From the NCBI GenBank assembly GCA_000017645.1, contig CP000781.1, positions 186,001 to 250,000 on the forward strand: a stretch of DNA of 64,000 nucleotides, given 5' to 3'. Positions 42,716-51,403 of this stretch are shown piece after piece; positions within the stretch are counted from its first letter, which is position 1; each line of letters opens with the position of its first letter. This DNA comes from Xanthobacter autotrophicus Py2. GTDB taxonomy: Bacteria > Pseudomonadota > Alphaproteobacteria > Rhizobiales > Xanthobacteraceae. A program made the translations under genes and the position numbers. A model generated the notes under the pieces. It was given only the letters and a program-made list of their open reading frames with translations, was not told the DNA's origin and ran no database searches.

Positions 42716-44738
42716 GGCTGATCCAAGGCTTACGCCGGGCGTGCTTGCTGCCGCAGTCTGGTTGATGAACGACGAGCGCGAAAGCGAAGCCAGTCTGTTC
42801 AAGAGAGCTTATTTTACGGGGTTGCTTCGCAAAGGACGCACCGGCGGCCCTTGGCACTGCAACGGGCCGCTTCTGGCGCGTCTGCTCAGACGCCGCGTAC
42901 TTTCCGGCGAGCTGCCTTGTCACGGCGCCGTCCTCGTCGGCATCGGCGAGATGATCGCGCACGGCCACGCGCCGGAGGATGAGATTGAGAGCAGTCTGGG
43001 CCGGCTGTTGCGCGGCGCCTATCCAGAAGCGGCCCGACAGCGATTATTCCGGCAGGCGCTTGATCTCGTCAGGTCCAAAACATCTGCAACGCAATCCTCG
43101 CCTTCGCCCGTCTACCAGAGCGAACATCTCTCGGTCATGGATTGGACGCGGATCAACTTCGCGGATCGATGGATGCAGCATCCTGTACCGCTTGGTTCTT
43201 TCTTCGGCTACGGATTGAGTTTCATCGCCCGTATCCTCCTGCGCAATGCTCCCGCGCGCTTGCGGTGGTTCGCGAACGAAGCGAGCAAACGAAGCCTTCT
43301 GCCTGCGGTTGTCGGAAGTGTCGGAGAAGCCTGCTTCTGGAACGATAAGGCCCCGCAACAAGCCTTGCGAAGCGGCGTGCCGCTCTTCGTAAGTTTCGGG
43401 GTGGCTAGGCTTCGAAACGGCGGAGAGGACGGCGAAGGCTGGAAGGCGTCAGCCATAGACGCCGCTCTTATCGACAATAAGGTGGCGATCGAAGGACGGA
43501 TACACGTCAGCGCCTTCATGCTGAAGGAAGCCGTTCATGCTTGGCATCGTCAGAAAAATCGCCCTGCCGAAAACCGCCGCCGGCGTGCCCTGCTCGAGAT
43601 CGACCCTTCCCAAGCGGTAGGCGGCGAACGTCACGCCATTTTCCAAATCGAGCGTCTGAAGGAAGAAGAGCCTGACTTGGAGCGAAGGCGGTCTGCGGTC
43701 ATGCTGGCGCTTGACGACGCTTTGCAAACTGCCGCGCAGCAAGACATCGATCCAGGCAAACTCTGGAGCGTCTTCGAGCCATCGCTGGTCGATACCCCGG
43801 AGATAAGGCATCGCTTCGCGATGGCACATGCCGACGGGGTCCTGCGGCGTGCGGCATTAGAAGCGGCTTTGGCAACCTTCGATAAGTTCGCGGCCGTCCG
43901 GCACCCGGAAACGATCAGCGGTCAGGGATTTGAATCGTTCCGCGCCGAGCGGGAGTTTGCCTTTTGGGCCGCGAGGTCTCAGGTCGAACTATCAAAGGCT
44001 AATGGACGCGATCCAGGCCATGACGCCGCGCGCAGGATCGGAAAGGCCGAAGCCGCGCTGCGTGCCTTCGCGTTGCAGCCATTCGCGGCCACACGTTTCA
44101 ATGAGCGCTTCCAAAACAGCCTTGGCCGCTGGTCCCTTATACTCCAATTCGCGTTCCTAGTCGCTCTTTCGGATCCAAGAGCTCCGTTTGTCATCTTACG
44201 CGACGCGGCGCTGAAATCGGCGGCATCATTCTTGCCGGTCGCTAATCGCTCCGGGTACGACCACCGATGGGCAGACGCCGTCGCCGGCTTGGTTGTTGAC
44301 GCGGTTTCGACGACGCAAGACAATACAGCTCGTGACTGGATCAACGACGAGCGTCAGCCTGCACTGCTTCGCACGCAACTCGTCTGGGCCTGTCCAGCTA
44401 TTCTCGAAACAGACCTTCAACTTGCAACATCGCTTGTCGATGAGATCGCCGCTCGAAAGACATTCCGCTCAGACGCCGGACGGAATGCGTCAGACCTGCT
44501 CAACATAGTCGACCGGGCAGCTGCCGCGATGAAGCGGGAAGATCGGCCGGACCTTTATGACCAGCTGGCAATCCCCTACTCAAAAGCGGTGGCGCAAACC
44601 GATGCTCCGCTCGCCAGAAGCGTCTCTCTGCAAACACTCCTTGCCGCTCTGAACGCTCATCCCGATGCGCGTACGATTTTGCTCAAGGATCCGGTGTGGG
44701 GGCACAGCCGTGTTAGTGAGACGCTTCGCAAAGATTGA
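42702..44738 (+). CDS. large uncharacterised protein coupled to the VPA1262-like gene
   Basis: A 678-residue soluble protein I do not recognise. ATG 42702 gives a 14-bp overlap with the upstream gene, implying translational coupling and a shared task. The sequence is largely alpha-helical and Ala/Arg/Leu-rich, with no membrane helix, Walker motif or obvious nuclease motif. Segments such as PWHCNGPLLARLLRRRVLSG and WNDKAPQQALRSGVPLFVSFG may be useful search probes. It probably forms a two-gene system with the VPA1262-like protein. Confidence 0.6.
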   Translation: MTRDRADPRLTPGVLAAAVWLMNDERESEASLFKRAYFTGLLRKGRTGGPWHCNGPLLARLLRRRVLSGELPCHGAVLVGIGEMIAHGHAPEDEIESSLGRLLRGAYPEAARQRLFRQALDLVRSKTSATQSSPSPVYQSEHLSVMDWTRINFADRWMQHPVPLGSFFGYGLSFIARILLRNAPARLRWFANEASKRSLLPAVVGSVGEACFWNDKAPQQALRSGVPLFVSFGVARLRNGGEDGEGWKASAIDAALIDNKVAIEGRIHVSAFMLKEAVHAWHRQKNRPAENRRRRALLEIDPSQAVGGERHAIFQIERLKEEEPDLERRRSAVMLALDDALQTAAQQDIDPGKLWSVFEPSLVDTPEIRHRFAMAHADGVLRRAALEAALATFDKFAAVRHPETISGQGFESFRAEREFAFWAARSQVELSKANGRDPGHDAARRIGKAEAALRAFALQPFAATRFNERFQNSLGRWSLILQFAFLVALSDPRAPFVILRDAALKSAASFLPVANRSGYDHRWADAVAGLVVDAVSTTQDNTARDWINDERQPALLRTQLVWACPAILETDLQLATSLVDEIAARKTFRSDAGRNASDLLNIVDRAAAAMKREDRPDLYDQLAIPYSKAVAQTDAPLARSVSLQTLLAALNAHPDARTILLKDPVWGHSRVSETLRKD

Positions 44739-44786
44739 AGGGAAGCGGACTAATTTGATAGCAGGAGCGGGGAGTTAAAGGGCTTG

Positions 44787-44870
44787 CGTCGCCGAAGAAG
44801 CGGAACGCCTGCGCGTGCGCGTCGAACACCATCTCCTGCGTCTCATACGGATAGGCGCGCATTAGTAGCA
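44787..44870 (-). pseudogene. remnant of an IS21-family transposase (istA)
   Basis: The minus strand encodes MRAYPYETQEMVFDAHAQAF followed by RFFGDAS, a segment characteristic of the IS21 IstA transposase, with no supporting frame on either side. It is a short scar of a lost insertion sequence just after the 678-residue gene. Confidence 0.6.
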
Positions 44871-45266
44871 GGCGGCTGTGGGATACAGGCGCGGAACCTT
44901 GCCGATGGTCTCCACGATCAACATCCCGGCTGGCTCCCGCTCTCGACTGGACGGGAAGATGGAAGAGAGACCGGGGTGGGCCCCGTTGGGGTGCCGATCA
45001 GGCCCTTGGAGAGAACCGGCCTGCGCCGATCCTGCAAAGCGAGGACGATGCGACCAGCCGGTTGCTGCTGGACGACGATGGGAAGAAAGCGATCTGCCGA
45101 ACAATGTCGGCTTTTGGGATCGCCGATAAGACAGGCTAACGTCCGAGATGGGGCGCTTTGCTGACAGACGGCTCCGGGGGCCGCTTGCGGCTTGTCAGGT
45201 TCTAGGCGCGCTGCTGTGCAAAGCGGACATCCGATCAAGATACACCCCGTCGATATCGAACGATGC
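44871..45266. other. spacer between island modules
   Basis: About 400 bp with no supported gene. It contains dispersed repeat copy B (45142-45230) directly before the 3' end of the HEPN gene, so it marks a junction between the VPA1262 module and the CHAT/GIY-YIG/HEPN module. Confidence 0.4.
45142..45230. repeat. dispersed island repeat, copy B
   Basis: CCGAGATGGGGCGCTTTGC, then GACGGCTCCGGGGGCCG and, about 40 bp on, GCAAAGCGGACAT. Copy C (51073-51160) has the same two-part layout with about 90% identity over the first 40 bp. Confidence 0.6.
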
Positions 45267-46217
45267 TCAGGCTCGGCGTTTCAGTTCGGCAAAGCGAGCG
45301 CTGCATTTCTTTGTCAGATCGAGCCCGCGCAGGATGCGGAGTCCCTCGCGAAAATCGTAATCTCGCACGCGATAACGGGTCGCCATCGCGTTGTTGAACG
45401 CCTTCACCATCGAGGTCATCTCGAGGGTGTCAGACAACGGAGGATCGTCGAAAAACGCCCGCCGAGCCGCCAGATAAACGAACCCGCGCTCGCCGAGTTG
45501 CTCGATGACGAGCCGCCCCAGATCGATCGCGATCAACCGCAGCGTCGACGACGCCGCGATGCCCTGGCGGTGGCTGAACGCTATTTGTCCGCCTTCTTGG
45601 ACCGCGACCAGCGCGGGCGCCGTCATTTCACCGGTTCGCGCGATCCATCGGTCGAGCGTCGGCGCCAGCTCGGGCGCGGCATAGGCCTCGACCAGGCTGC
45701 GCGACGCGACGCCCTCGCGATGCGCGATGCAGTTCCGCGCGCGCCGGAAATAGACGTACACCGCCCAAACGTCCGAAATCCGCGCGCGCTCGGCGCCGAG
45801 CCTTGTATAGATTCGTTCGACCCGATCGGTGTCGCCGGGCTCGTCATCGTTCGATGGCGTGTCGGCGGCGTCGAGCGGCGTCTCGCCCGAAAAGTCCCGC
45901 CAGCTGGTCAACTCTGCCATCACTTCGTCGAGAAACAGATCGAACGCCGAAAAGGCGCGCACTACGCCGGCTTGTCCGATGTCGCGGAGCGCGCCATCGA
46001 TCTCGATGCGTGGGTTGGTCCAGTCTGGCATGCCGCCCCACAGCCAGTCGGGGCGCGCGTAGAGGCGATCCCTGATCGTCTCGGCTGGCGTCCCCGCATC
46101 AACTTCGTCGGTGAGCAGCCCGAGGCCTATCGCCTGCACCTTGATCGAGCGGTTGAACCGCTCGTGAAAGCGTTGAAACCGCAAGGTCGCTTCGGTGTTC
46201 GCGCCCGACAGATCCAT
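45267..46217 (-). CDS. HEPN-like domain protein
   Basis: A 316-residue helical protein. RNCIAH (R161-H166) in YFRRARNCIAHREGV fits the Rx4H motif of HEPN ribonucleases or nucleotidyltransferase-associated proteins; AFSAFDLFLDEVMAEL forms a preceding core helix. If active, it would cut RNA as a toxin or defence effector. A purine-rich AAAGG precedes ATG 46217. It lies 75 bp downstream of the GIY-YIG gene on the same strand and is probably the third gene of that operon. Its specific family is not recognised. Confidence 0.6.
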   Translation of the reverse strand: MDLSGANTEATLRFQRFHERFNRSIKVQAIGLGLLTDEVDAGTPAETIRDRLYARPDWLWGGMPDWTNPRIEIDGALRDIGQAGVVRAFSAFDLFLDEVMAELTSWRDFSGETPLDAADTPSNDDEPGDTDRVERIYTRLGAERARISDVWAVYVYFRRARNCIAHREGVASRSLVEAYAAPELAPTLDRWIARTGEMTAPALVAVQEGGQIAFSHRQGIAASSTLRLIAIDLGRLVIEQLGERGFVYLAARRAFFDDPPLSDTLEMTSMVKAFNNAMATRYRVRDYDFREGLRILRGLDLTKKCSARFAELKRRA

Positions 46218-46292
46218 GCCGCCAACCTTTCCTTTTTCCTACCGGCTCGATCCACACCGGCCGGGTCTCACCGAAACTGGATCTCCGTAAGC

Positions 46293-46874
46293 TCAGGTTA
46301 CGAACCGGCGGCGTGGCGGTGGAGGCGGCAATCGCGCCTTGCGTGCCACTTCCTGCGCTTTCCAGGCGAGATAGTCTTCCTCGGTGTCAAAATCAGGCGA
46401 GAGCTCGCTGAAGTCGGTCAGCGCGTCGCAGCTCAGGCAATGATACATCTGCGAGGCGTCCTGGAACGCCATGCCGCACAGGCACCCGCAAAACGGACAG
46501 CATTCGTCGATCTCAAGATCGGCCCAGACCCAAACCCCGAGATATTCGGGCACGGCATCGCTGTCGCGCCCGGTGATCTCGAACGCATCGGCGTTCTTCG
46601 CGACGAACCCCTCGATCCCTGCGGCCTGCAAGTCGCCGAGAATGTCGGCGGGCTGAAGCGCGAACCACTCGCCGCCGACGTTCGCGCCCGCATATTTGCG
46701 GTGAAGCGCCTTTTCCGTCCGAGTATCGTCCGCCGCTTCGATCCAGCCCACCAGCGCAAGCTGCTTTGGGTTGCCGGTCTGGAGCTGACCGAGCCGTCGC
46801 CTGATGTCGGTCGCACGACCGACCTTCATCAGCCACTGACCGCGCTCTTCCTGGTGGATGAAATAGACCGCCAT
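46293..46874 (-). CDS. GIY-YIG nuclease-like protein with C-terminal zinc finger
   Basis: A 193-residue protein. The N-terminal part (about 1-70) matches the MUG113/T5orf172 type of GIY-YIG domain: VYFI for GIY, MKVGRATDIRRRL for YIG plus the catalytic Arg, a Glu in TRTEKALH, and GEWF. The C-terminal half has CPFCGCLCG and HCLSC Cys pairs, likely a zinc-binding module. Its ATG overlaps the stop of the CHAT-like gene by 1 nt, so the two are translationally coupled. A DNA-cutting effector is the natural inference. Confidence 0.72.
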   Translation of the reverse strand: MAVYFIHQEERGQWLMKVGRATDIRRRLGQLQTGNPKQLALVGWIEAADDTRTEKALHRKYAGANVGGEWFALQPADILGDLQAAGIEGFVAKNADAFEITGRDSDAVPEYLGVWVWADLEIDECCPFCGCLCGMAFQDASQMYHCLSCDALTDFSELSPDFDTEEDYLAWKAQEVARKARLPPPPPRRRFVT

Positions 46875-47470
46875 CAGCCTTTCAAGATGTCTGTGGAGAA
46901 GCCGGACTTCCGGCTTGCCGACCGTGCGTAATAACCGATCTCGACGTCGAAGAGCATCGCGACTTTCTTCAGGTTCGTGGCAAGCGTCGCGCGCGACATC
47001 GCGCGGGCATCGCGCTCGAACATCAGATGATAGAGCGCCGGCCAGAACACCGCAGCTTCGGCGAAACCGATGTCCTGGCGCGGGCCGACCACCGAATAAC
47101 AGCCGGTGGCGGGGATGATGTCGGCCGCCATTTGCTCGTGCACGATGCTGCACGCCGACAGGAAAAGCCGCCGGTCGGCGAAGCGCTTGCCGAGCATCTC
47201 GGCAAGCTCACGGTTGCTGACCTCGTCCTGATTGGTGGTCGCGATACCCTCGCGATCGGCGTGCGCCGAAATGTGCAGATAGCGGAAGTCCGAGCGCAGG
47301 AACGCCTTGATCGCTTTCTCGAACGCGTCGCGGGTGCGCACGTAACGGTACGCCGGCTGTTTGCCGTGCAGCCGCGCGACATGGCTGATCACCTGCCCCT
47401 CGAACCGCCCGTTGCCCTCGTCGTCCGGCGACAAGGATTCGATGATGAAGATATCCGCTTTCTTCGACAT
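46874..47470 (-). CDS. CHAT/caspase-like peptidase
   Basis: A 198-residue protein with a compact caspase-like core: candidate catalytic His in LHISAHADREG (H70) and Cys in RLFLSACS (C107), the order and spacing typical of CHAT proteases. Strong GGAGGAG upstream supports ATG 47470. No recruiting domain is attached, so it may be a free protease controlled by or acting on its partners. First gene of a CHAT/GIY-YIG/HEPN operon. The assignment comes from motifs and should be tested by profile search. Confidence 0.62.
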   Translation of the reverse strand: MSKKADIFIIESLSPDDEGNGRFEGQVISHVARLHGKQPAYRYVRTRDAFEKAIKAFLRSDFRYLHISAHADREGIATTNQDEVSNRELAEMLGKRFADRRLFLSACSIVHEQMAADIIPATGCYSVVGPRQDIGFAEAAVFWPALYHLMFERDARAMSRATLATNLKKVAMLFDVEIGYYARSASRKSGFSTDILKG

Positions 47471-47676
47471 CGTTTCTCCTCCGCAAAGCTGCCGCTGGGA
47501 AATAGCGAGCTGTTGAGCAGCCTACGACCGACGCACGCCCCTCACTGGGTTACCCTTGAACGGGGCGCCCACCGCAAGATGCCGAACGTACAAACCAGAG
47601 ACGCGCCCCTCTGAACAGAGCTGGCAACGGCGTTCTTTCGTCAATCGGCGCTGCCGTTCACCGCGAAGCTGCGGAG

Positions 47677-49788
47677 CTACACTGGTGCTGAAGCGACGTC
47701 GTCGGGCGTGATGCCGTGGAAGAAAAACCGAAGGATGTAGCGATCAAACGCCGTCAAGCTTTCGACCCTGAGAGCGGCCTCGAGCCCGTTGCGGCGGAAA
47801 ATATTCAACGCGCTTCTGAGGTCGAGTTCCGTTTGCGAAAAGTCTATATAGCGCGCTTGGTGCAACTTACGCGAGATCATTCGCGGAAGCCCATATTCTT
47901 CCAAACTATGCACTGCTGGTGGCAAAAATGCGTGGCTGATCTTTCCAATAAAACCGCCGATATCAACGGATGAATTTACGATCATTCTATGAAGCTCATT
48001 AATATCGCTTAGGAGAGCTGATAGCTTGAACGTAATCGTTCGCTCAAGTTGGAAAAAGCCCTCAACATCGATTCCATTGCCAGAGAGCTTCCACAGCATA
48101 GTCGGCATGTTGGTTGTCCAGTTTTCCGCGAGAGCCTTAACCACCGCGACGACACGCCCATGAGGGGCATCCCATCCCGAAGGTTTAAGGGCGATTACCT
48201 TATAAAGCATCCGATCCCAGTCAGAAGGCTTGCTCGAGTTAAGATAGCCAAAGCCCTTCCAGTCATCTGGATTGTCTTTCATATCACTGGCAACCTGGAG
48301 CAGAAAATCGGCATCACTATCCTGCAGTAGGTTATCTCTCTGGATCCGCGCGAAATTGTCGGCACCGACGATATCGGACATCTGGCGCTTATACTCGATA
48401 ATCCTTTCGATCTGCCGCTCAGTTAGACTTTCACGATCCTGGGTCTCGTCCAAGCCGCCGAGAACTTTGTCGGGAAACTCGATCTGAAGCTGCGTATCTT
48501 CGTCCTTCGGCGGCGAATCCAAAAGGTAGATGTGCCCAACAAAATGTTTGAACATGCGGCCACCCCGGCCGATAATGTTTTTATATGTAAAATCTTTGAG
48601 ATTGTTTTGACCCAGCTTACTCTTCCATATTATTACATTTTGTGCGGATGTATTCACACCTTCGATAATCGAAGAAGTTGACACGATGCTGTCGAAACCC
48701 TTTTCATGCTCGAAAAGTAGAACCTGAAGCTGACTGAGGCATCTGTGCATCCGGCCATTGTGCACACCCACACCGCGCTCCACGAGGTCAGCTAAAACCC
48801 AATTCTGCTGGTAGTTTTCTCTAAGCCAGCGGGCAAAATGGTTTGTATGCGCCCGGTCTACCTTGTTCATTCGACCTACAACGAGATCGGTAATTTTTTT
48901 AATCTCCGTGTAAGTTCCGGCGTAAACAAGGGATTTCTGGCTTCTTGGCGCGATAATTGACAGAAGCGCTTCAGACTTCCTTTGCGCATCTCCACCAATA
49001 TCCTTGTAAATTTCATGCTTTTCAAGGAAGACTGTATTGAAATCGAGGAGCTCAAGAAACTCCATGTCCCTCGTGAACACATTATCTTCTAGTTTTTTGA
49101 TGTTCGGAGCTAAGTAGTAACGCTGCTCAGCAAGGCGAGATAATAGAACAATTGCCTTAATCAGTGACGGTGCCCGCTCCTTGTCGTGAACAATGCTTGC
49201 CTTGTAGAATTCATCGATGACTAAAAGATCGATCTTTTTGAGTTTATTGATGTAACCGAAGGCTCGTTCCTGCGGAAAAATCAGAATATTTCGCGCCTCG
49301 AGCGGCGCGTCAGGCGCAGTGATAATGCCGTAATCGCGGGCGAACTTCTTGTACAGGCGACGGCGAGTTTCATCCATCAACGCAATCGTCGGCACGATGA
49401 TCACCACAGTGTCGGGTCGCTTGGCCGCGATAAACGCGTCGATTATGAAGCTCTTTCCGAAGCTTGTCGGCGCACTCACGGCAATGCTTTTGCCGCCGAG
49501 AAGTTTTGAAAGAACCGTGGCCTGCTCCCGGTGCAATGTGGCGGTTCTGTTGCCTACATCGACTGCGAACGCCTCATGGACGAATTTCTGGTCCCATGAC
49601 GCATTCTCGAGCTGCAGATAGGGAAAAAGCCCCGCCGATCTAACCAGCTGGTTCAAGACCTGGGGATATGGCGTTTTGCTACGATCCAGGTCGTCCAAAA
49701 GTTTTATCAGCATATTGCGCGCAGCTAGGTCATTACCGCCTTCAATTAGATCATTGACCTCCGAACATGCAGCAAACAGCTCCATCAT
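47677..49788 (-). CDS. hamB: Hachiman defence helicase HamB
   Basis: A 703-residue superfamily 2 helicase. Walker A APTSFGKS (106-113), DExx box DEFY (192-195) and motif VI GRGGR (407-411) are visible; the C-terminal part is helicase-accessory and family-specific. The start overlaps the hamA stop (ATGA at 49785-49788). In Hachiman, HamB senses or processes invading DNA and unleashes HamA. Base composition is notably more AT-rich than the core, consistent with acquisition. Confidence 0.86.
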   Translation of the reverse strand: MMELFAACSEVNDLIEGGNDLAARNMLIKLLDDLDRSKTPYPQVLNQLVRSAGLFPYLQLENASWDQKFVHEAFAVDVGNRTATLHREQATVLSKLLGGKSIAVSAPTSFGKSFIIDAFIAAKRPDTVVIIVPTIALMDETRRRLYKKFARDYGIITAPDAPLEARNILIFPQERAFGYINKLKKIDLLVIDEFYKASIVHDKERAPSLIKAIVLLSRLAEQRYYLAPNIKKLEDNVFTRDMEFLELLDFNTVFLEKHEIYKDIGGDAQRKSEALLSIIAPRSQKSLVYAGTYTEIKKITDLVVGRMNKVDRAHTNHFARWLRENYQQNWVLADLVERGVGVHNGRMHRCLSQLQVLLFEHEKGFDSIVSTSSIIEGVNTSAQNVIIWKSKLGQNNLKDFTYKNIIGRGGRMFKHFVGHIYLLDSPPKDEDTQLQIEFPDKVLGGLDETQDRESLTERQIERIIEYKRQMSDIVGADNFARIQRDNLLQDSDADFLLQVASDMKDNPDDWKGFGYLNSSKPSDWDRMLYKVIALKPSGWDAPHGRVVAVVKALAENWTTNMPTMLWKLSGNGIDVEGFFQLERTITFKLSALLSDINELHRMIVNSSVDIGGFIGKISHAFLPPAVHSLEEYGLPRMISRKLHQARYIDFSQTELDLRSALNIFRRNGLEAALRVESLTAFDRYILRFFFHGITPDDVASAPV

Positions 49789-50888
49789 GCTGCCCCCTTG
49801 TAAAAAGAGACTGCTCCCAAGAAGGTGTCCACAATCGCCTTCTTATCCGGAACCGGAAAAAGGATCAGATGGAATTGGATATTTCCATACTTATGGACCT
49901 TAGACGATCCGGATAGCTGCTTTAAGAAGTAGGCCTCGGCTCTTTCTGTGTGATGGGCGGAGATTGCCTGACGATATTGGTCGGAAAGCTCGGCGCATTT
50001 CGCCGTCTCGGCGCATTGGTGAATTATGAGGATCGGAACATGGATCTTCGGTTTTAAATGATCGATCGAAACCTGGCTGCTCAGTGCTGCCTTGATTTTT
50101 GCTCGGAGCGCCTCCGCCATAACCAGCTGGTCAAGATCGGACACGTTGGTGATGATGGCGTTTTCTTTTTTCAGCTTGCCGGTGTCTAGGCTTGAGTAAA
50201 CCGAATTCACGACCGAGTCCAAACGCGCATCGGCGATTGAATTATAGAATTTCGCTTCGCCAAACCACAGAGTAAAGTCTTCGCCATCATCGCTGACGAC
50301 GATATGGACGCTATCCGCGCCTTTGGCGTTATCCTGTGAATTTTGTTTATAAAATATCTTGGGTACGACGGGTAGCGCCTTATAATGGTTTTTCATAATT
50401 CCGTAGAGAAAAACCTCAGCGATTTCGCTCCCTTGGCCGACCTCGTCTTTGTCCGTGAGCCTGAGATTTCGAGCGGCCGCTACCAACGCCGAATGGCTCT
50501 GATCAGCCAGTGCCAAGCGCTCACGCTCTGAGAGAGCGGTTTGAGCGATGTTGTCCCAAAGATAACTCTGGAAACGACTGCTAAGCCACCTTCCATCTTC
50601 AAAGTCGTTTACAAAGCTCAGGACGCGCTTGTTCAATAGCGCCTTTAACTGGGCGACATTCGTGATCTTAGATAGAGAATCGTCTATCAGCGTTTCGAAG
50701 GCGATATTGATCATTCGGCAGACGGCCTTTGCCGAGACCGAAAGCAGATTACGCATCCTACTCCCAAACGCTCGATCGCCCTTTGCATCGAAAAAGATGC
50801 CCTTTCCTCGCCGCCTCCCAATTGGCTCGCAAGAAAAGAGCAGGGTGTCAAGCAGATCGGGCACTGGGATTTGGCTCGCTTTCGTCAT
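49785..50888 (-). CDS. hamA: Hachiman defence nuclease HamA (DUF1837)
   Basis: A 367-residue DUF1837 protein with a PD-(D/E)XK nuclease core. E155 in GSEIAEVFLYGIMKNHYKAL, D192 in NAKGADSVHIVV and E211-x-K213 in LWFGEAKFYNS give the expected acidic-Lys set. This layout and the overlapping downstream helicase identify the two-gene Hachiman anti-phage system. ATG 50888 lacks a strong ribosome binding site. Kept inactive by HamB, HamA is expected to degrade DNA upon infection. Confidence 0.86.
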   Translation of the reverse strand: MTKASQIPVPDLLDTLLFSCEPIGRRRGKGIFFDAKGDRAFGSRMRNLLSVSAKAVCRMINIAFETLIDDSLSKITNVAQLKALLNKRVLSFVNDFEDGRWLSSRFQSYLWDNIAQTALSERERLALADQSHSALVAAARNLRLTDKDEVGQGSEIAEVFLYGIMKNHYKALPVVPKIFYKQNSQDNAKGADSVHIVVSDDGEDFTLWFGEAKFYNSIADARLDSVVNSVYSSLDTGKLKKENAIITNVSDLDQLVMAEALRAKIKAALSSQVSIDHLKPKIHVPILIIHQCAETAKCAELSDQYRQAISAHHTERAEAYFLKQLSGSSKVHKYGNIQFHLILFPVPDKKAIVDTFLGAVSFYKGAA

Positions 50889-51403
50889 AAGTGTCGCCCG
50901 GGCGAACGAGGGGACGCGTCAAGCGACGAACGAACACGGAACAGAAAGTGCGTCAAGGTCTCTTCGCAGGGCGGCCGACGAGCGAGAATTCGAGGGCATT
51001 CGGCGCAAGGGGCCAACCTGCGAGGTTGAATGGGATGTCCGCTTCTGGGGAGCGCCCGTGACCGCGGTAACGACCGAGATGGGGCGCTTTGCGGACTAAC
51101 GGCTCCGGGGCCGACAGCGGAATGACGGCTCTTTGTCCCATGAACGCAAAAGCGGACGTCGTCGCGACTGACTCACAACAAGGGACTTCGCCGGTATTGA
51201 GCGGATCCCTTGCCGAAGAATCATACAGGGAAACTGACGCAGCTCGGCTGACCGGCAAAATAGGTCGAAATTTAACAAGGCCGTTTGCATATCAGCAGCT
51301 TTCAATCACTAATCGACAATAGCCACCAATCACCGATATGCAGATTGCCGACTCGGCGACAGGCACCCACACGTAACCGGCTCCAACCTTGGTTAAGTGC
51401 GGA
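50889..51403. other. spacer between Hachiman and the GTPase-associated cluster
   Basis: About 515 bp. It holds the hamA promoter region and dispersed repeat copy C (51073-51160). I see no gene here. Confidence 0.4.
51073..51160. repeat. dispersed island repeat, copy C
   Basis: ACCGAGATGGGGCGCTTTGC, then GGACTAACGGCTCCGGGGCC and GCAAAAGCGGACGTC some 40 bp on. It mirrors copy B and sits between the Hachiman and GAP1/caspase modules. Confidence 0.6.
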
